In this document: positions 9,380 to 18,418 of the stretch, one piece after another | Numbering within the stretch: position 1 is the stretch's first letter | Layout of the letters: every line of letters starts with the position of its first letter | NCBI GenBank assembly: GCA_029260055.1 | Contig: JAJDDX010000408.1 | Span: 1-47,814, forward strand | DNA from: Phycisphaerae bacterium | Lineage (GTDB): Bacteria > Planctomycetota > Phycisphaerae > UBA1845 | DNA length: 47,814 nt | Reading direction: 5' to 3' | Made by a program: the position numbers and the translations under genes | Notes under the pieces: generated by a model | Databases searched by the model: none | What the model saw: the letters and a program-made list of their open reading frames with translations, nothing else | What the model was told of the DNA's origin: nothing

Positions 9380-10067
9380 CCCGCACAGCTCCGGACATCG
9401 CCACGGCCGGTTAGTAGCCCGCGGACGGGGCCGACGAGCATCTCCTCATTCGGAGCCGCCCGGCTACACAGGGCTCATGCCTCTCAATCCTCAGGACTCA
9501 CCGAGATCGCCGCGGAGACTATCCGATCAGGGTAAACACCTACGGGTCCCTCCACCTTCACGCCGGCCCCTCTCAGGCCTGAGAAGACCCGCGCTCACGA
9601 ACGTCTCACAGGGATACTCGGCCAGCATCAGGCCCGGCGGGATCGTCGGAAGTTTCAAATCCGGGCGCCCCGCCACCATCTCATACGTCATTGGCCGCCG
9701 CCCACGCGTGATGGCAAGCAGGACCGGGGGGGAGGAGACTTGTCTCACTGCCTGCGACACACGCCGCGTTTCGCGCCGCCTCGGCACGTGCGGGTGGGCA
9801 CTGCAAAGTAATCACGGCGAAGCATGGCCACCGACTGTCCGATAAGTTAAGGTGGTAAACAGGCGCAGCGGCCTCAAAGTAAGTGGTAGAAACGCGAAGA
9901 GCGCATCGCCGCGCGCCGAGAAGAGTACGGCGACTTCACCCTCGCGGGGATGGAACGTCTGGTTGAGCGATTGGCGCCGCAGGTCCTTCCACGGGAAAGC
10001 CGGGGGCGCTACCGCACCGTCGCAGGCGAGCGTTGCACCGGCGCCCGCGACGCGAGGAGCCGGAACG
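9380..10067. other. 688-base stretch without a confident gene
   Basis: Both strands carry open frames (for example an 86-codon minus frame at 9527-9787), but their composition is rich in Arg/Pro and none has a good start site or recognisable motif. The plus frame that joins the kinase at 9852 begins at a GTG without a binding site. I see no clear promoter for the kinase here. Confidence 0.5.
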
Positions 10068-12563
10068 ATGGGCGAAGGGACGGACCCTGCCGGACCGGTA
10101 CAAGACGCGGGTAGTGTATCGGCGCAAGGGTCGACCAGGTCTCACGGCGATCTCGCCACGATGGCCATCGAGGACATCGAGAGGCTGCTCCTCGAACTCC
10201 AGACCCGCGAAGCTGCGCTTGAGCGTCAAAACGCGGAGCTGCGGAGAATGCAGGTGGAGGCCGAGTCGGCGCGCGAGACGCCACCGCACTCGACGGAAGC
10301 CTATTTTCGCGCCGTCTTCCAGCAGGCGGCGGACTCCTTCGTCGTGATCGATCGCGACACCGGCGAGATCGTGGAGTTCAACGACCGGGCCCACGAGCAC
10401 CTCGGCTACACGCGGGAGGAATTCCAGGGACTCAATCTCACCGACATCGAGGCAGCCGAGGACACGGACGAAATCACGCCGCACATCGCCCGCACCCCGT
10501 CAGGCCCGCACAACGTGCTGGAAACCAAACACAGGACCAAGACGGGCGAATGGCGGGACATGCTGATCAGTTCCAGAGTGCTCTCCGTGCCCGGGCACAA
10601 CCTTGCGGCGAGCATCTGGCGCGATATCACGGAACAGAAGCAGGCCGAGCGGGCGCTGCGGGAGAGCGAGGAACGCTATCGCCGGCTGAGTTCCCTGGCA
10701 CCGGTGGGCATCTTCCAGGCTGACAACGACGGATACTGCCTCTTCGTCAACGAACGCTGGTGCGAAATCGCCGGGCTCACTCCGGACGAGGCGAGAGGCA
10801 CCGGCTGGGCGGCCGGCCTGCATCCGGATGACCGCGAGCGCGTGTTCACCGCTTGGTACGAGTGCGCGCGGACGGGTGGGGAGTTCAAACTCGACTACAG
10901 GTTTCGGACTCGCGCCGGGAAGGTCACCTGGGTCAGCGGAAATGCGATTCTTCTTGCAGATGCAGCCGGTGAGCCAAGCGGGTTCCTCGGCACGATTTCC
11001 GACATCACGGCAAAGAAGCAGGCGATCGAGGATCTGCACCGATCCCAAGAGCGGTACCGCGCGCTGTTCGAGCAGTCGTTGGATTCCAACGTCGTCATCG
11101 ACGGCGGCACGGGGGAGATCGTCGAATTCAACGACCGTGCATACGGGGACCTCGGTTACACACGTGAGGAATTCCAACAGCTCACGATCGCGGACATTGA
11201 CGCCATCGAATCATCCGACGACGTCACCGAGCACGTCCGGAAGATCATGCACGAAGGAAGCGACATCTTCGAGACACGGCACCGGACGAAGAACGGCGAC
11301 ATCCGCGATCGCCTCGTCAGTTCGAAGAAGCTGTCGATTCCCGGTAGCAACCTCGTGTCGAGCGTCTGGTGTGACATCACGGAGCGCAAGCGGCTCGAGG
11401 ACCAGTTGCGGCACGTACACAAGATGGAAGCGCTCGGTCAATTGGCCGGCGGCGTGGCGCACGACTTCAACAACCTACTTACAGTCATACTCGCCAACGC
11501 CGAGACGCTGCTCTCCACGTCGATGCCGGGGGCGGCCGCCCTGACCGACGAGCGGACCGTCGTCAGCCTGGAGCAAATCAAGACCGCCGGGCAGCGCGCC
11601 GCCACGTTAACGCGGCAGCTCTTGGCGTTCAGCCGCAAGGAGGTGACGAGAATAGAAGTGCTCGATCCGGTGACCATGATCACCGGCACGCAGAGCCTGC
11701 TTCGCCGCTTGATCGGGGAGCACATCACGCTCAGCTTCGAGCCGGAACCGGATGTCGCGCACATTCGCGCCGATGCCAACCAGATCGAACAGATGATCAT
11801 GAACCTCGTCGTCAACGCCGCCGACGCCATGCCCGACGGAGGCACGATCACGGTGAACGTCGCCAACACAGAGCTGAGCACCGCGCACGTGACGGCCCAC
11901 ACGGGCGCGCGGGCCGGTCCCCATGTCGTCTTCACGGTGCGCGATAGCGGCGTGGGTATGACGCCGAACACGATGAGTCGCATGTTCGAGCCGTTCTTTA
12001 CGACCAAACCCGTTGGGAAGGGAACGGGGCTGGGGCTCGCCACGGTGTACGGCGTCGTGACGCGCGCCGAAGGGCACGTTACGTGTGAAAGCGAGCCGGG
12101 AAAGGGGACGACCTTCAGTGTATACCTTCCGGCCACGCAGAGCGAGAGTGTTCACCCTGAAGGCGCCACGTCGAAGGACGTTCCGCGCGGCGACGAAGTC
12201 GTTCTGGTTTGCGAAGATGAAGCGATGGTGCGCGACGTCACCTGCGCCGCGCTGAGGTCCCGAGGCTACGACGTTCTGGTGGCGAGTCACGGCAGGGAGG
12301 CCCTGCGGATCGCCGATGAGCGCGATACGCCGATTGACTTGCTCGTGTCCGACTTGGTCATGCCGGAGATGAACGGGCTGCAGCTCGCGAAAGCCTTGTC
12401 CGACCGCTACCCGCAGATGCGGACCCTGTTCGTCTCGGGTTACCCGTCTGACATCATCGAGGCACCACGGGATGCAGGCGAGCAGGTAGAGTTCCTCCAA
12501 AAGCCCTTCGGCCCCACGGCTTTGCTCCGGCGCGTCCGTCGAATCCTCGACGACGATGCGTAG
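10068..12563 (+). CDS. Hybrid sensor histidine kinase with three PAS domains and C-terminal receiver
   Basis: 831 residues, cytosolic (no membrane segment). The start at 10068 is chosen because GAGGAG (10054-10059) lies 8 bases upstream; the frame is open back to 9852. Order: a short coiled coil (IERLLLELQTREAALERQ), PAS1 (about 75-200), PAS2 with PAC (about 205-325), PAS3 (about 330-450), a HisKA-type box GGVAHDFNNLLTVI with His465, then HATPase with N-box MNLVVNAADAMPDGG, DSGVGM and FTTKPVGKGTGLGLATV, and finally a receiver domain with phospho-acceptor Asp762 (LLVSDLVMPEM). PAS1 and PAS3 are close copies of each other. The layout matches the VAHDFNNLL family of hybrid kinases in delta-proteobacteria and planctomycetes. 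The signal is unknown and no separate response regulator is adjacent. Confidence 0.95.
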   Translation: MGEGTDPAGPVQDAGSVSAQGSTRSHGDLATMAIEDIERLLLELQTREAALERQNAELRRMQVEAESARETPPHSTEAYFRAVFQQAADSFVVIDRDTGEIVEFNDRAHEHLGYTREEFQGLNLTDIEAAEDTDEITPHIARTPSGPHNVLETKHRTKTGEWRDMLISSRVLSVPGHNLAASIWRDITEQKQAERALRESEERYRRLSSLAPVGIFQADNDGYCLFVNERWCEIAGLTPDEARGTGWAAGLHPDDRERVFTAWYECARTGGEFKLDYRFRTRAGKVTWVSGNAILLADAAGEPSGFLGTISDITAKKQAIEDLHRSQERYRALFEQSLDSNVVIDGGTGEIVEFNDRAYGDLGYTREEFQQLTIADIDAIESSDDVTEHVRKIMHEGSDIFETRHRTKNGDIRDRLVSSKKLSIPGSNLVSSVWCDITERKRLEDQLRHVHKMEALGQLAGGVAHDFNNLLTVILANAETLLSTSMPGAAALTDERTVVSLEQIKTAGQRAATLTRQLLAFSRKEVTRIEVLDPVTMITGTQSLLRRLIGEHITLSFEPEPDVAHIRADANQIEQMIMNLVVNAADAMPDGGTITVNVANTELSTAHVTAHTGARAGPHVVFTVRDSGVGMTPNTMSRMFEPFFTTKPVGKGTGLGLATVYGVVTRAEGHVTCESEPGKGTTFSVYLPATQSESVHPEGATSKDVPRGDEVVLVCEDEAMVRDVTCAALRSRGYDVLVASHGREALRIADERDTPIDLLVSDLVMPEMNGLQLAKALSDRYPQMRTLFVSGYPSDIIEAPRDAGEQVEFLQKPFGPTALLRRVRRILDDDA

Positions 12564-12621
12564 GCTCAGTTCGACGCGCCACGCCGAGAATCTCGACACA
12601 AAACCGATTTTTCGCGAACGG

Positions 12622-12650
12622 TTGGGCCGTTAGACACACCTTACTATAAG
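12622..12650 (+). promoter_or_regulatory. Promoter-like site with no adjacent gene
   Basis: TTGGGC at 12622-12627, a 17-base spacer and TATAAG at 12645-12650. The -10 box is among the best in the window, yet the next plus-strand gene starts about 880 bases away. Confidence 0.35.
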
Positions 12651-13121
12651 CAGAGGGGCTCGCCCTGCCATCGCACATCCGTACGTTAGCGCGGTGGGCG
12701 CATGCTCGAGACTCGGACGGCCCGCACGCATCCGGCACGCCGACGGAGGGAGTTGCTGTTCCGCGATGTGGACGCCGGGCCCGACGCCAGTGCCGCGTCC
12801 GTGCCTCGGCCTGATTCCGCGCCGAGTGCGGATGGTTAGACGGGCGGCGCCCGTGGCGGAGGCAGTACGAGCCCCTCATTCCTACTGGACGCGCTCTGAC
12901 GGGACCACGTGTCCACGATCCCGGCTGGCGACCTCACCGTGCGGACGCGCAAGCCCGCCATACCCGAAGCCCGAGCGCCCTCTCCACACCAGCGGTCCAT
13001 GCTCAGCCTACCCAGCCTGGACAGGTGCCGCCGACACCACGACGACCCGGGCGAGGCCGATCGGTCCCGTTTGGGAGTCCACCACAGACGGTTTTTGCCT
13101 CTTTTGAAGAAAACCGGGTTT

Positions 13122-13151
13122 TCAGCGTCAGCTTTTTCGACCGTTGACGCT
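13122..13151. repeat. Short inverted repeat (hairpin)
   Basis: CAGCGTCA at 13122-13129 and TGACGCTG at 13144-13151 form a perfect 8-bp stem with a 14-base T-rich loop. It could be a terminator-like or operator-like element; its role is unknown. Confidence 0.4.
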
Positions 13152-13528
13152 GTATGCAGATGAGGGCTTTACCCTCCCTCCGTCGGCGTCTCGTCGCGTT
13201 CATTTGCGCGGCGAGGCGCCTTTTCATGCCCTTCACCGATAGCCAATTGTCCTGGCCACGGCGCAAGCTTCGTCCGGCGGTCCGCGAAATGTGCCGGACC
13301 CCGCTCGATTCGACGGAAGCGTCGTCCCGCGGGCAGCCCATGGCCACTTCCCGATGCCGAAACTACAATGGAGTGGAAGCCGTGGATGGCCCGCCCGCCG
13401 CCACGACACCCGAGCGCAGCAGGAATACGTCAGGTCGGCCCCGTCAGGGGTTTTCGGTTTCGAGACGCCGGCTGGAAGCTCCCGGGGGCACGTGCTGCAA
13501 CGGGAAGATACACGGGCAGGGGTCCGGC

Positions 13529-14608
13529 ATGACGAAATACAAGACAACACTCCTTGCCGCAGCCGGGGTAACGGCGATCGCGCTGGTGGCGCTTCGCGCG
13601 GGTGAACCCGTGGTGAAGCCGCCGGACGCACGGCCTTCCCCTCGCGCCGCAAAGAGCCAGACGGATCGCGCAATGACCTACTCGAAAAGCGGATACAGCA
13701 TCACTCCGCTCTCGGCCGAGCGGATCGACGGACTCGCCACCTCTCTTACGCCTGACGAGCGCCGAGTCCTTCTCGACAGCGGGACGGAGCGGGCGGGCTG
13801 TGGCACGCTGCTGGACAACAAGGAAGAAGGGACCTACGTCTGCCGGCTCTGTGGCTTACCGTTGTTCAGCTCAGCGGCCAAGTTCAAATCCGGCACGGGC
13901 TGGCCGAGCTTCTTCCAGCCGTTCGACCCGGTCCACATTCACAACAAGCGCGACCTGGGCCACGGTATGGTTCGGGTCGAAACGCAGTGTGCCCGGTGCC
14001 GATCGCACCTCGGACACGTATTCGATGACGGCCCCGATCCGACTGGCCTGCGGTACTGCATGAACTCCGCGGCGCTCCGCTTCTTTGCGAAGGGCGTGGA
14101 GTTGCCGTCCGAGTCGAGGCCGATCCCCACCGAGACGGCTTACTTCGCCGGCGGCTGCTTCTGGGGCCTGGAGGACCGCTTGCAGCAGGTGCCCGGCGTC
14201 ATCAGCGCCGTCTCCGGCTTCATGGGCGGTAAGAACGACAAGACCAGTTACAAGGAGGTCTGCTCCGGCACGAGCGGACACGCCGAAACGGTGCGCGTGA
14301 CGTTCGATCCGAAGCAAGCCCCCTACCGCAAGTTGCTGGAGTGGTTCTTCAAGTTCCACGATCCCACGCAACTCAACCGCCAAGGTCCCGATGTCGGCAC
14401 GCAATACCGCTCTGCCATCTTCGTCGACGACGATGAGCAACTGAAGCTTGCGGCCGGCTACGTGGAAGAGCTTCAGCGGACCGACCGCTTCCGTGATCGG
14501 AAGATCGTCACGCAACTCGAGAAAGCGGGCGTCTTCTGCGAAGCGGAGGAGTACCATCAGGACTATCACGAGAAGCACGGTGGCTCGTGCGCCCTGCCGA
14601 CTGAATGA
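13529..14608 (+). CDS. msrBA: Exported bifunctional methionine sulfoxide reductase, MsrB-MsrA fusion
   Basis: 359 residues. Residues 1-25 (MTKYKTTLLAAAGVTAIALV...) form a signal peptide or anchor, so the enzyme should repair oxidised methionines outside the cytoplasm. The MsrB domain comes first: zinc cysteines C105/C108 (CRLC) and C154/C157 (CARC), and catalytic C177 in RYCMNS; it reduces the R-sulfoxide. The MsrA domain follows, with catalytic C210 in GGCFWGLE and the family motifs GHAETV and GTQYRSAIF; it reduces the S-sulfoxide. The B-A order is the reverse of the commoner A-B fusions. The ATG at 13529 is preferred over the longer frame (13154), which lacks coding character, although its binding site (CAGGGG) is weak. 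The downstream dockerin-like gene starts 82 bases after the stop and has its own promoter. Confidence 0.93.
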   Translation: MTKYKTTLLAAAGVTAIALVALRAGEPVVKPPDARPSPRAAKSQTDRAMTYSKSGYSITPLSAERIDGLATSLTPDERRVLLDSGTERAGCGTLLDNKEEGTYVCRLCGLPLFSSAAKFKSGTGWPSFFQPFDPVHIHNKRDLGHGMVRVETQCARCRSHLGHVFDDGPDPTGLRYCMNSAALRFFAKGVELPSESRPIPTETAYFAGGCFWGLEDRLQQVPGVISAVSGFMGGKNDKTSYKEVCSGTSGHAETVRVTFDPKQAPYRKLLEWFFKFHDPTQLNRQGPDVGTQYRSAIFVDDDEQLKLAAGYVEELQRTDRFRDRKIVTQLEKAGVFCEAEEYHQDYHEKHGGSCALPTE

Positions 14609-14640
14609 TCCAGGCGCACCGTCCGGCAGCCGGAACGTCG

Positions 14641-14649
14641 TGATATGAT
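14641..14649 (+). promoter_or_regulatory. Extended -10 promoter for the dockerin-like gene
   Basis: TGATATGAT gives the extended -10 TGn plus TATGAT (5 of 6). No good -35 is seen, as is usual for extended -10 promoters. The start would be near 14656, giving a 35-base leader. Confidence 0.45.
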
Positions 14650-14690
14650 GCTCCAAGGCCCTTTACCCGGTCATAGGCTCCGGTGCGGCG

Positions 14691-15536
14691 ATGATCCGTG
14701 CACTGCGTATAACCTGTCTGCTTCTGACCCTTCTTGTCGACTCGCGTGCCTCCGCGGGTCCTTGCGACGGCACATCGACGGTACCCGCGCTCGTCACGGT
14801 GCGGACGGCCGGCCCGGAGCAATACATCGTACGCGTTGTTGACCAAGGCCGTCTCGACGAGATGATCGACATCTGCACCGGCACCGCGCCGCCTCAATTC
14901 GTGGGGATCGGATTGGCTACGGGCAATGCGGGCTACAACCGCGATACACTCAATGGCAACGTCTGGTCCTGGCACGCGGCCACCGTGGGGTTGGGCAACA
15001 TGTGCGCCGAGATATACGACGGTGTGCCCTCCTTCATAGAGGGCAATCTCGAGTACTGGGTCGAAACCGTCGGCGCCTTTTGCCCTTGGACGGGGCAGAT
15101 CGTCGCCATCGACCCCGACTCTTCCATCCCGGGGGACTTCGACATCGATGGTGATGTCGACGCGGACGACGGCGCGCTGCTAAGTGTTTGCCTGGGCGAC
15201 GCGGGTAATCCGTGTTACGGCCTCGCCCAGGGTTGTTGTGCCGTTGACATGGACAGTGACACGGACGTCGACTGCGTCGACTGGTATCTCTTCCGCCGGG
15301 GCTGGACTGCGCCTGCCGAGCCGCCGACGCCCCACTTTTGCACTGCCGCCGTACCCACGGTTTCAACGTGGGGACTGGCGATCATGACGCTGGCGTTACT
15401 TGCCACCGGAACGCTCACAATCCGGACACGCCAGCAGACGCGCATCCCGCCTCCGGGTGCATGTACCCCACCCTTCGCGAGTACGCGAAGGACGGGGCAC
15501 CCGCCGCATGACACTCTCGTGATATCACGCCCGTAG
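14691..15536 (+). CDS. Secreted protein with dockerin-like domain and PTVSTWG sorting tail
   Basis: 281 residues. Signal peptide at about 1-22 (ALRITCLLLTLLVDSRASAG), then a Cys-containing domain of about 125 residues that I do not recognise. A dockerin-like pair of acidic loops follows (DFDIDGDVDADD at about 149-160 and DMDSDTDVDCVDW at about 186-198). At 221-247 is a tail of the IPTL-CTERM type: VPTVSTWG, a hydrophobic helix (LAIMTLALLATGTLTI) and a basic cluster (RTR). Such tails are thought to be recognised by a membrane sorting protease. Normally the protein would end a few residues after the basic cluster; here 34 extra residues follow, part of which is encoded by a palindromic repeat (15455-15502). 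The protein is probably displayed on, or released from, the cell envelope. Confidence 0.82.
   Translation: MIRALRITCLLLTLLVDSRASAGPCDGTSTVPALVTVRTAGPEQYIVRVVDQGRLDEMIDICTGTAPPQFVGIGLATGNAGYNRDTLNGNVWSWHAATVGLGNMCAEIYDGVPSFIEGNLEYWVETVGAFCPWTGQIVAIDPDSSIPGDFDIDGDVDADDGALLSVCLGDAGNPCYGLAQGCCAVDMDSDTDVDCVDWYLFRRGWTAPAEPPTPHFCTAAVPTVSTWGLAIMTLALLATGTLTIRTRQQTRIPPPGACTPPFASTRRTGHPPHDTLVISRP
15455..15502. repeat. REP-like palindrome (family D) inside the 3' end of a coding region
   Basis: Outer arms GGGTGC (15455-15460) and GCACCC (15497-15502), and a perfect inner stem CCTTCGCG/CGCGAAGG (15472-15479 and 15484-15491) around an AGTA loop. CCCC and GGGG also pair between the two stems. It shares the GGGTGC border with the palindromes near 31.6-36 kb and resembles the element at 34811-34849. 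Confidence 0.7.
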
Positions 15537-15585
15537 GACAGGTCGAGGAACGAGACCTGCCGCAGATGCTTGCGCCGTCCCGGCG

Positions 15586-17109
15586 CTACTTCCGCCGCCC
15601 GATCAGTTCCGTGATCTTCCCGGTTACCAAGGAGGCTCCGCGATCCTGATTCGACATGACGGCGGCTGTGTAGCCCGAGTCCAGGAAGATATCCAGGTTC
15701 GAGTTGATGCCCGAGAACCCGCCGCTGTGCCCGACGACGCGGTCGCCGGGATCGCCGCCGATGCCGAACCCGAAACCGTAATCGGGAGAACCCCAGTCGG
15801 GCTTGCCGCTGGTCACCATGTCGGCGTACTTCGGGCTGAGCAGTTTGCCGCCGCGCAGGGCCTCGGCGAACCTGAAGAGATCCTCGACGGTCGAGAACCC
15901 GCCGCCCGCGGGCCCGCCCTTGAGCACGTGCTTGTAGAGATTGTTGGTCCACACCGGCCCGCCTTTCGCCTTCTCCTGAGAGTAGCCGATGGCGAGGTTG
16001 GGCACGGGTCGGTCCATCTCGTAGCAGTCGGTGTTGATCATTCCGGCCGGCTCGTAGATGTGCTGCCTCACGTAGTCAAAGTAGGTCCCGCCGGTGACCT
16101 TCTCGATCACCACGCCGAGCAGGAACATACCTGTGTTGCTGTACTGCCAATCGGTACCCGGCTCGAACGCAAGCGTGCTGCCCTGGATGAGCGGTTTGTA
16201 GTCGTCTAGCGCTCGAAAGAGCGCACGCGATGACTTGTCATACGTCTCGTTGAAGTAGCTGCCCAGGCCCGACGTGTGCGTAAGCAGGTGCTTGATTCTG
16301 ATCTTATCGGTTACGTCGCGCGGCAGCCAATCGGTCGACAGATACTTTCTCAGCGGGTCTTCCAAGGACAGCTTGCCACGCTCGACGAGTTGGGCGATGG
16401 CCACGCCGGTGAACATCTTGTTCATCGATCCGAGATTGAACTTGGTGTCGATCTTGTTGGGCACGTTGAAGCGACGGCTGGCCAGTCCGGAAGCCTGCTT
16501 GAACATCACGTTGCCGTCCTTGGCGAGCAGCACCGTACCGGAGAAGGCGTCGGACACGGCGAGTCGATCGAGGTGGGCGCGAAGCTCGGCGACGATCTCT
16601 GCGTCGTTGAGCTTCTTGGCGGCTGGAAGATCGCTCGGTGGACGCGCGGGCGCAAACGAGAGCCCCGCGATGCGGTGTGGCGGGCCGGGCTCGATGTGCA
16701 TGATGAGTCCATGCCACGCCTGCGTCAGTTTGGCACGAGCAATGACGACGACCTCCTCCGGCGGCGTCTTCGCCTCGTATTTACGCACACCGTAGAACTC
16801 CATGCCATGGCTTTGGCTGTACAGGTCCGCCATGATCTCGAGATGCTGCTCCATTGGCACAAAGTCGCGGAAATCGGAGGTGAAGCGCTCTTTGATGAAC
16901 GCCTCCGCTTTCGCCGGATCATTGGCGTTGATCACCTCGAGAAACTCGGTGATGCGCTCGCCGACCGGTCCCGCCGGCAGTTCACGCATGTCCGTGTATG
17001 CGCCGCGCGTCTGCTGCGCCCGCGCCGCGTCCGTCGTTCCGACGGCGAAACATGCCATTAGCAGTGCGACGCTGATCCGCGCTGCGCCAACAGTTCGTGA
17101 ATCACGCAT
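15586..17109 (-). CDS. Exported serine hydrolase, class C beta-lactamase family
   Basis: 507 residues with a signal peptide (RISVALLMACFAVGTTDAARAQ). Residues about 40-160 form an N-terminal domain of the DUF3887/NTF2-like sort (RITEFLEVINANDPAKAEAFI). The catalytic domain has the SxxK motif S228-M-N-K231, the YxN motif Y323-S-N325 and H461-SGG in place of the KTG box. This set is typical of esterases and D-aminopeptidase-like enzymes of the beta-lactamase/DD-peptidase superfamily rather than of true resistance enzymes. It probably acts in the periplasm; the substrate is unknown. GGAGA stands 6 bases before the ATG at 17107-17109. The gene diverges from the methyltransferase across 259 bases. 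Confidence 0.92.
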   Translation of the reverse strand: MRDSRTVGAARISVALLMACFAVGTTDAARAQQTRGAYTDMRELPAGPVGERITEFLEVINANDPAKAEAFIKERFTSDFRDFVPMEQHLEIMADLYSQSHGMEFYGVRKYEAKTPPEEVVVIARAKLTQAWHGLIMHIEPGPPHRIAGLSFAPARPPSDLPAAKKLNDAEIVAELRAHLDRLAVSDAFSGTVLLAKDGNVMFKQASGLASRRFNVPNKIDTKFNLGSMNKMFTGVAIAQLVERGKLSLEDPLRKYLSTDWLPRDVTDKIRIKHLLTHTSGLGSYFNETYDKSSRALFRALDDYKPLIQGSTLAFEPGTDWQYSNTGMFLLGVVIEKVTGGTYFDYVRQHIYEPAGMINTDCYEMDRPVPNLAIGYSQEKAKGGPVWTNNLYKHVLKGGPAGGGFSTVEDLFRFAEALRGGKLLSPKYADMVTSGKPDWGSPDYGFGFGIGGDPGDRVVGHSGGFSGINSNLDIFLDSGYTAAVMSNQDRGASLVTGKITELIGRRK

Positions 17110-17368
17110 GGCTATCTCCGAAAGTTGTCAGTCGCGGCTCGCAAGGCCGCGAGCGAGTGCCGGAGGATCAGCATCCTCCCGGAAGTAGACGTTCGACGCC
17201 GGGCGGTCCCTGTCAAGGCAGGGGCAAAAGTAAGCCGCCGGCGCTTCAGGACGGCCTTGACCGGGTTGATCTTGCGCGTTCAAGTCCTGGAAACTCGCTC
17301 GCCTCGGCCGGTTGGCGGCGTTGTGCCCAAGGCGAGGCGAGCAATGGGACAACTCTGAGGCCTAAGCC

Positions 17369-18106
17369 ATGCATTCGGACGGCATGCATTCAGACGCCAT
17401 GGAACCGTTCGGGCGGGCCCTGACGGCCTACCTTGACGGTGATACGAGTGCGGAGTTGATCGTCCGTCGCGATGACGGCAAGGCGGTTCCGTTGCCGGTC
17501 GCCGTCTTCTTCCGCGAGCCGACCGAGTTCAACCCGATCGAGCGGGACGCATTAGAGCTCTGCGCCGGCCGGGTGCTGGATGTGGGCGCAGGGACCGGTT
17601 TGCACAGCCTCGCGCTCATCGAGCGCGGGCTCGAAGTGACACCCATCGACATCAACCCGAAAACCGTCGAAGTCATGAAGAGGCGGGGTCTTACGAACGC
17701 AGAATGTGCAGACATCTCCGGCTTCCGGGCGGGCCCCTTCGACACGCTGCTGATGATGGGGCACGGAATAGGTATGGTCGGTTCGATCGCCGGACTCGAT
17801 CGGTTCCTGGCTCGGCTGAGTGACCTGACGACGGCGGGCGGGCAAGTGCTGCTGGATTCGCTTGACGTGCGCAAGACGGACGATCCGTCCGATCTAGCCT
17901 ATCATGAAGCCAATCGGAAAGCGGGTCGATATATGGGCGAAATTCGCATGCAATCGGAGTTTCGCGGCGTCGCCGGGAAGTACTTCGGTTGGCTTCAGGT
18001 TGACGCTGAGACACTGGGCCAACACGCCGCCTCCGCCGGTTGGCACCGCGAACTTGTACGTCAGGAGGAGCGTGGCGACTACGTGGCACGTCTGACGCGA
18101 GGGTAG
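17369..18106 (+). CDS. Class I SAM-dependent methyltransferase
   Basis: 245 residues. Motif I is VLDVGAGTGLHSLALIERG (about 68-86), followed by an acidic loop (PIDINPKTVEVMKRRG) and LLMMGHGIGMVGS as motif II/post-II. The Rossmann fold that binds S-adenosylmethionine is therefore clear; the acceptor is not. There is no signal peptide. The first ten codons contain a near-repeat of ATGCATTC; starts at 17369, 17384 and 17399 are all in frame. GAGG about 9 bases before 17369 favours the first. Confidence 0.88.
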   Translation: MHSDGMHSDAMEPFGRALTAYLDGDTSAELIVRRDDGKAVPLPVAVFFREPTEFNPIERDALELCAGRVLDVGAGTGLHSLALIERGLEVTPIDINPKTVEVMKRRGLTNAECADISGFRAGPFDTLLMMGHGIGMVGSIAGLDRFLARLSDLTTAGGQVLLDSLDVRKTDDPSDLAYHEANRKAGRYMGEIRMQSEFRGVAGKYFGWLQVDAETLGQHAASAGWHRELVRQEERGDYVARLTRG

Positions 18107-18418
18107 CGAGGCGGCTCATCGCTCGCCTGCCGGCCCCCTCGCCACTCGTACGGAACCGATAGATCGTAAGGCGGGAAGGTTCTGTCACGGCGTTGGATCA
18201 AGCTGGGGTCGACGGTAGCAGCGTCGACCGATCTGACGGGCGCGAGTCATACGCATCGGTGTGTGACGGAGACCGGGGCCCACCGCCGAGGAGGTACGTA
18301 ATATACCCCAGTTGGGCGGTGATAGGACCCTTCTATAGGAAATGGTGTGCTTGCCGACTTGCCGCATTGCCAATAAGATCCGTTTGTTCTCGCCCGTGCG
18401 CATGATTGGAGGACAACC
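18107..18418. other. 312-base non-coding stretch
   Basis: It contains no credible ORF; the minus frame 18185-18562 lacks coding character. The only element recognised is the promoter at 18351-18379, close to the next gene. Confidence 0.5.
18351..18379 (+). promoter_or_regulatory. Candidate promoter for the small membrane protein gene
   Basis: TTGCCG at 18351-18356, a 17-base spacer and TAAGAT at 18374-18379. It stands 40 bases before the TTG start at 18419. Confidence 0.4.

Larger units (their letters stand above)
12564..13528. other. 965-base stretch without a confident gene
   Basis: Open frames here (12694-13107 plus, 12454-12879 minus, 13003-13347 minus, and the upstream extension of the Msr frame) are Arg/Pro/Cys-rich and lack starts or motifs. 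The stretch holds a promoter-like site at 12622-12650 and a hairpin at 13122-13151. An A/T-richer patch at 13090-13140 breaks the base composition of the surroundings. Confidence 0.5.

Noticed and set aside
9527-9787. 86-codon minus frame
   Set aside because: It has a vaguely protein-like composition but no start site, motif or neighbour supporting it. I cannot exclude a remnant of a mobile element.
9852-10067. N-terminal extension of the hybrid kinase from a GTG
   Set aside because: No ribosome binding site and no coding character, while the ATG at 10068 has GAGGAG at the right distance.
13154-13528. N-terminal extension of the Msr fusion
   Set aside because: It crosses the hairpin and non-coding stretch; the signal peptide begins at 13529.
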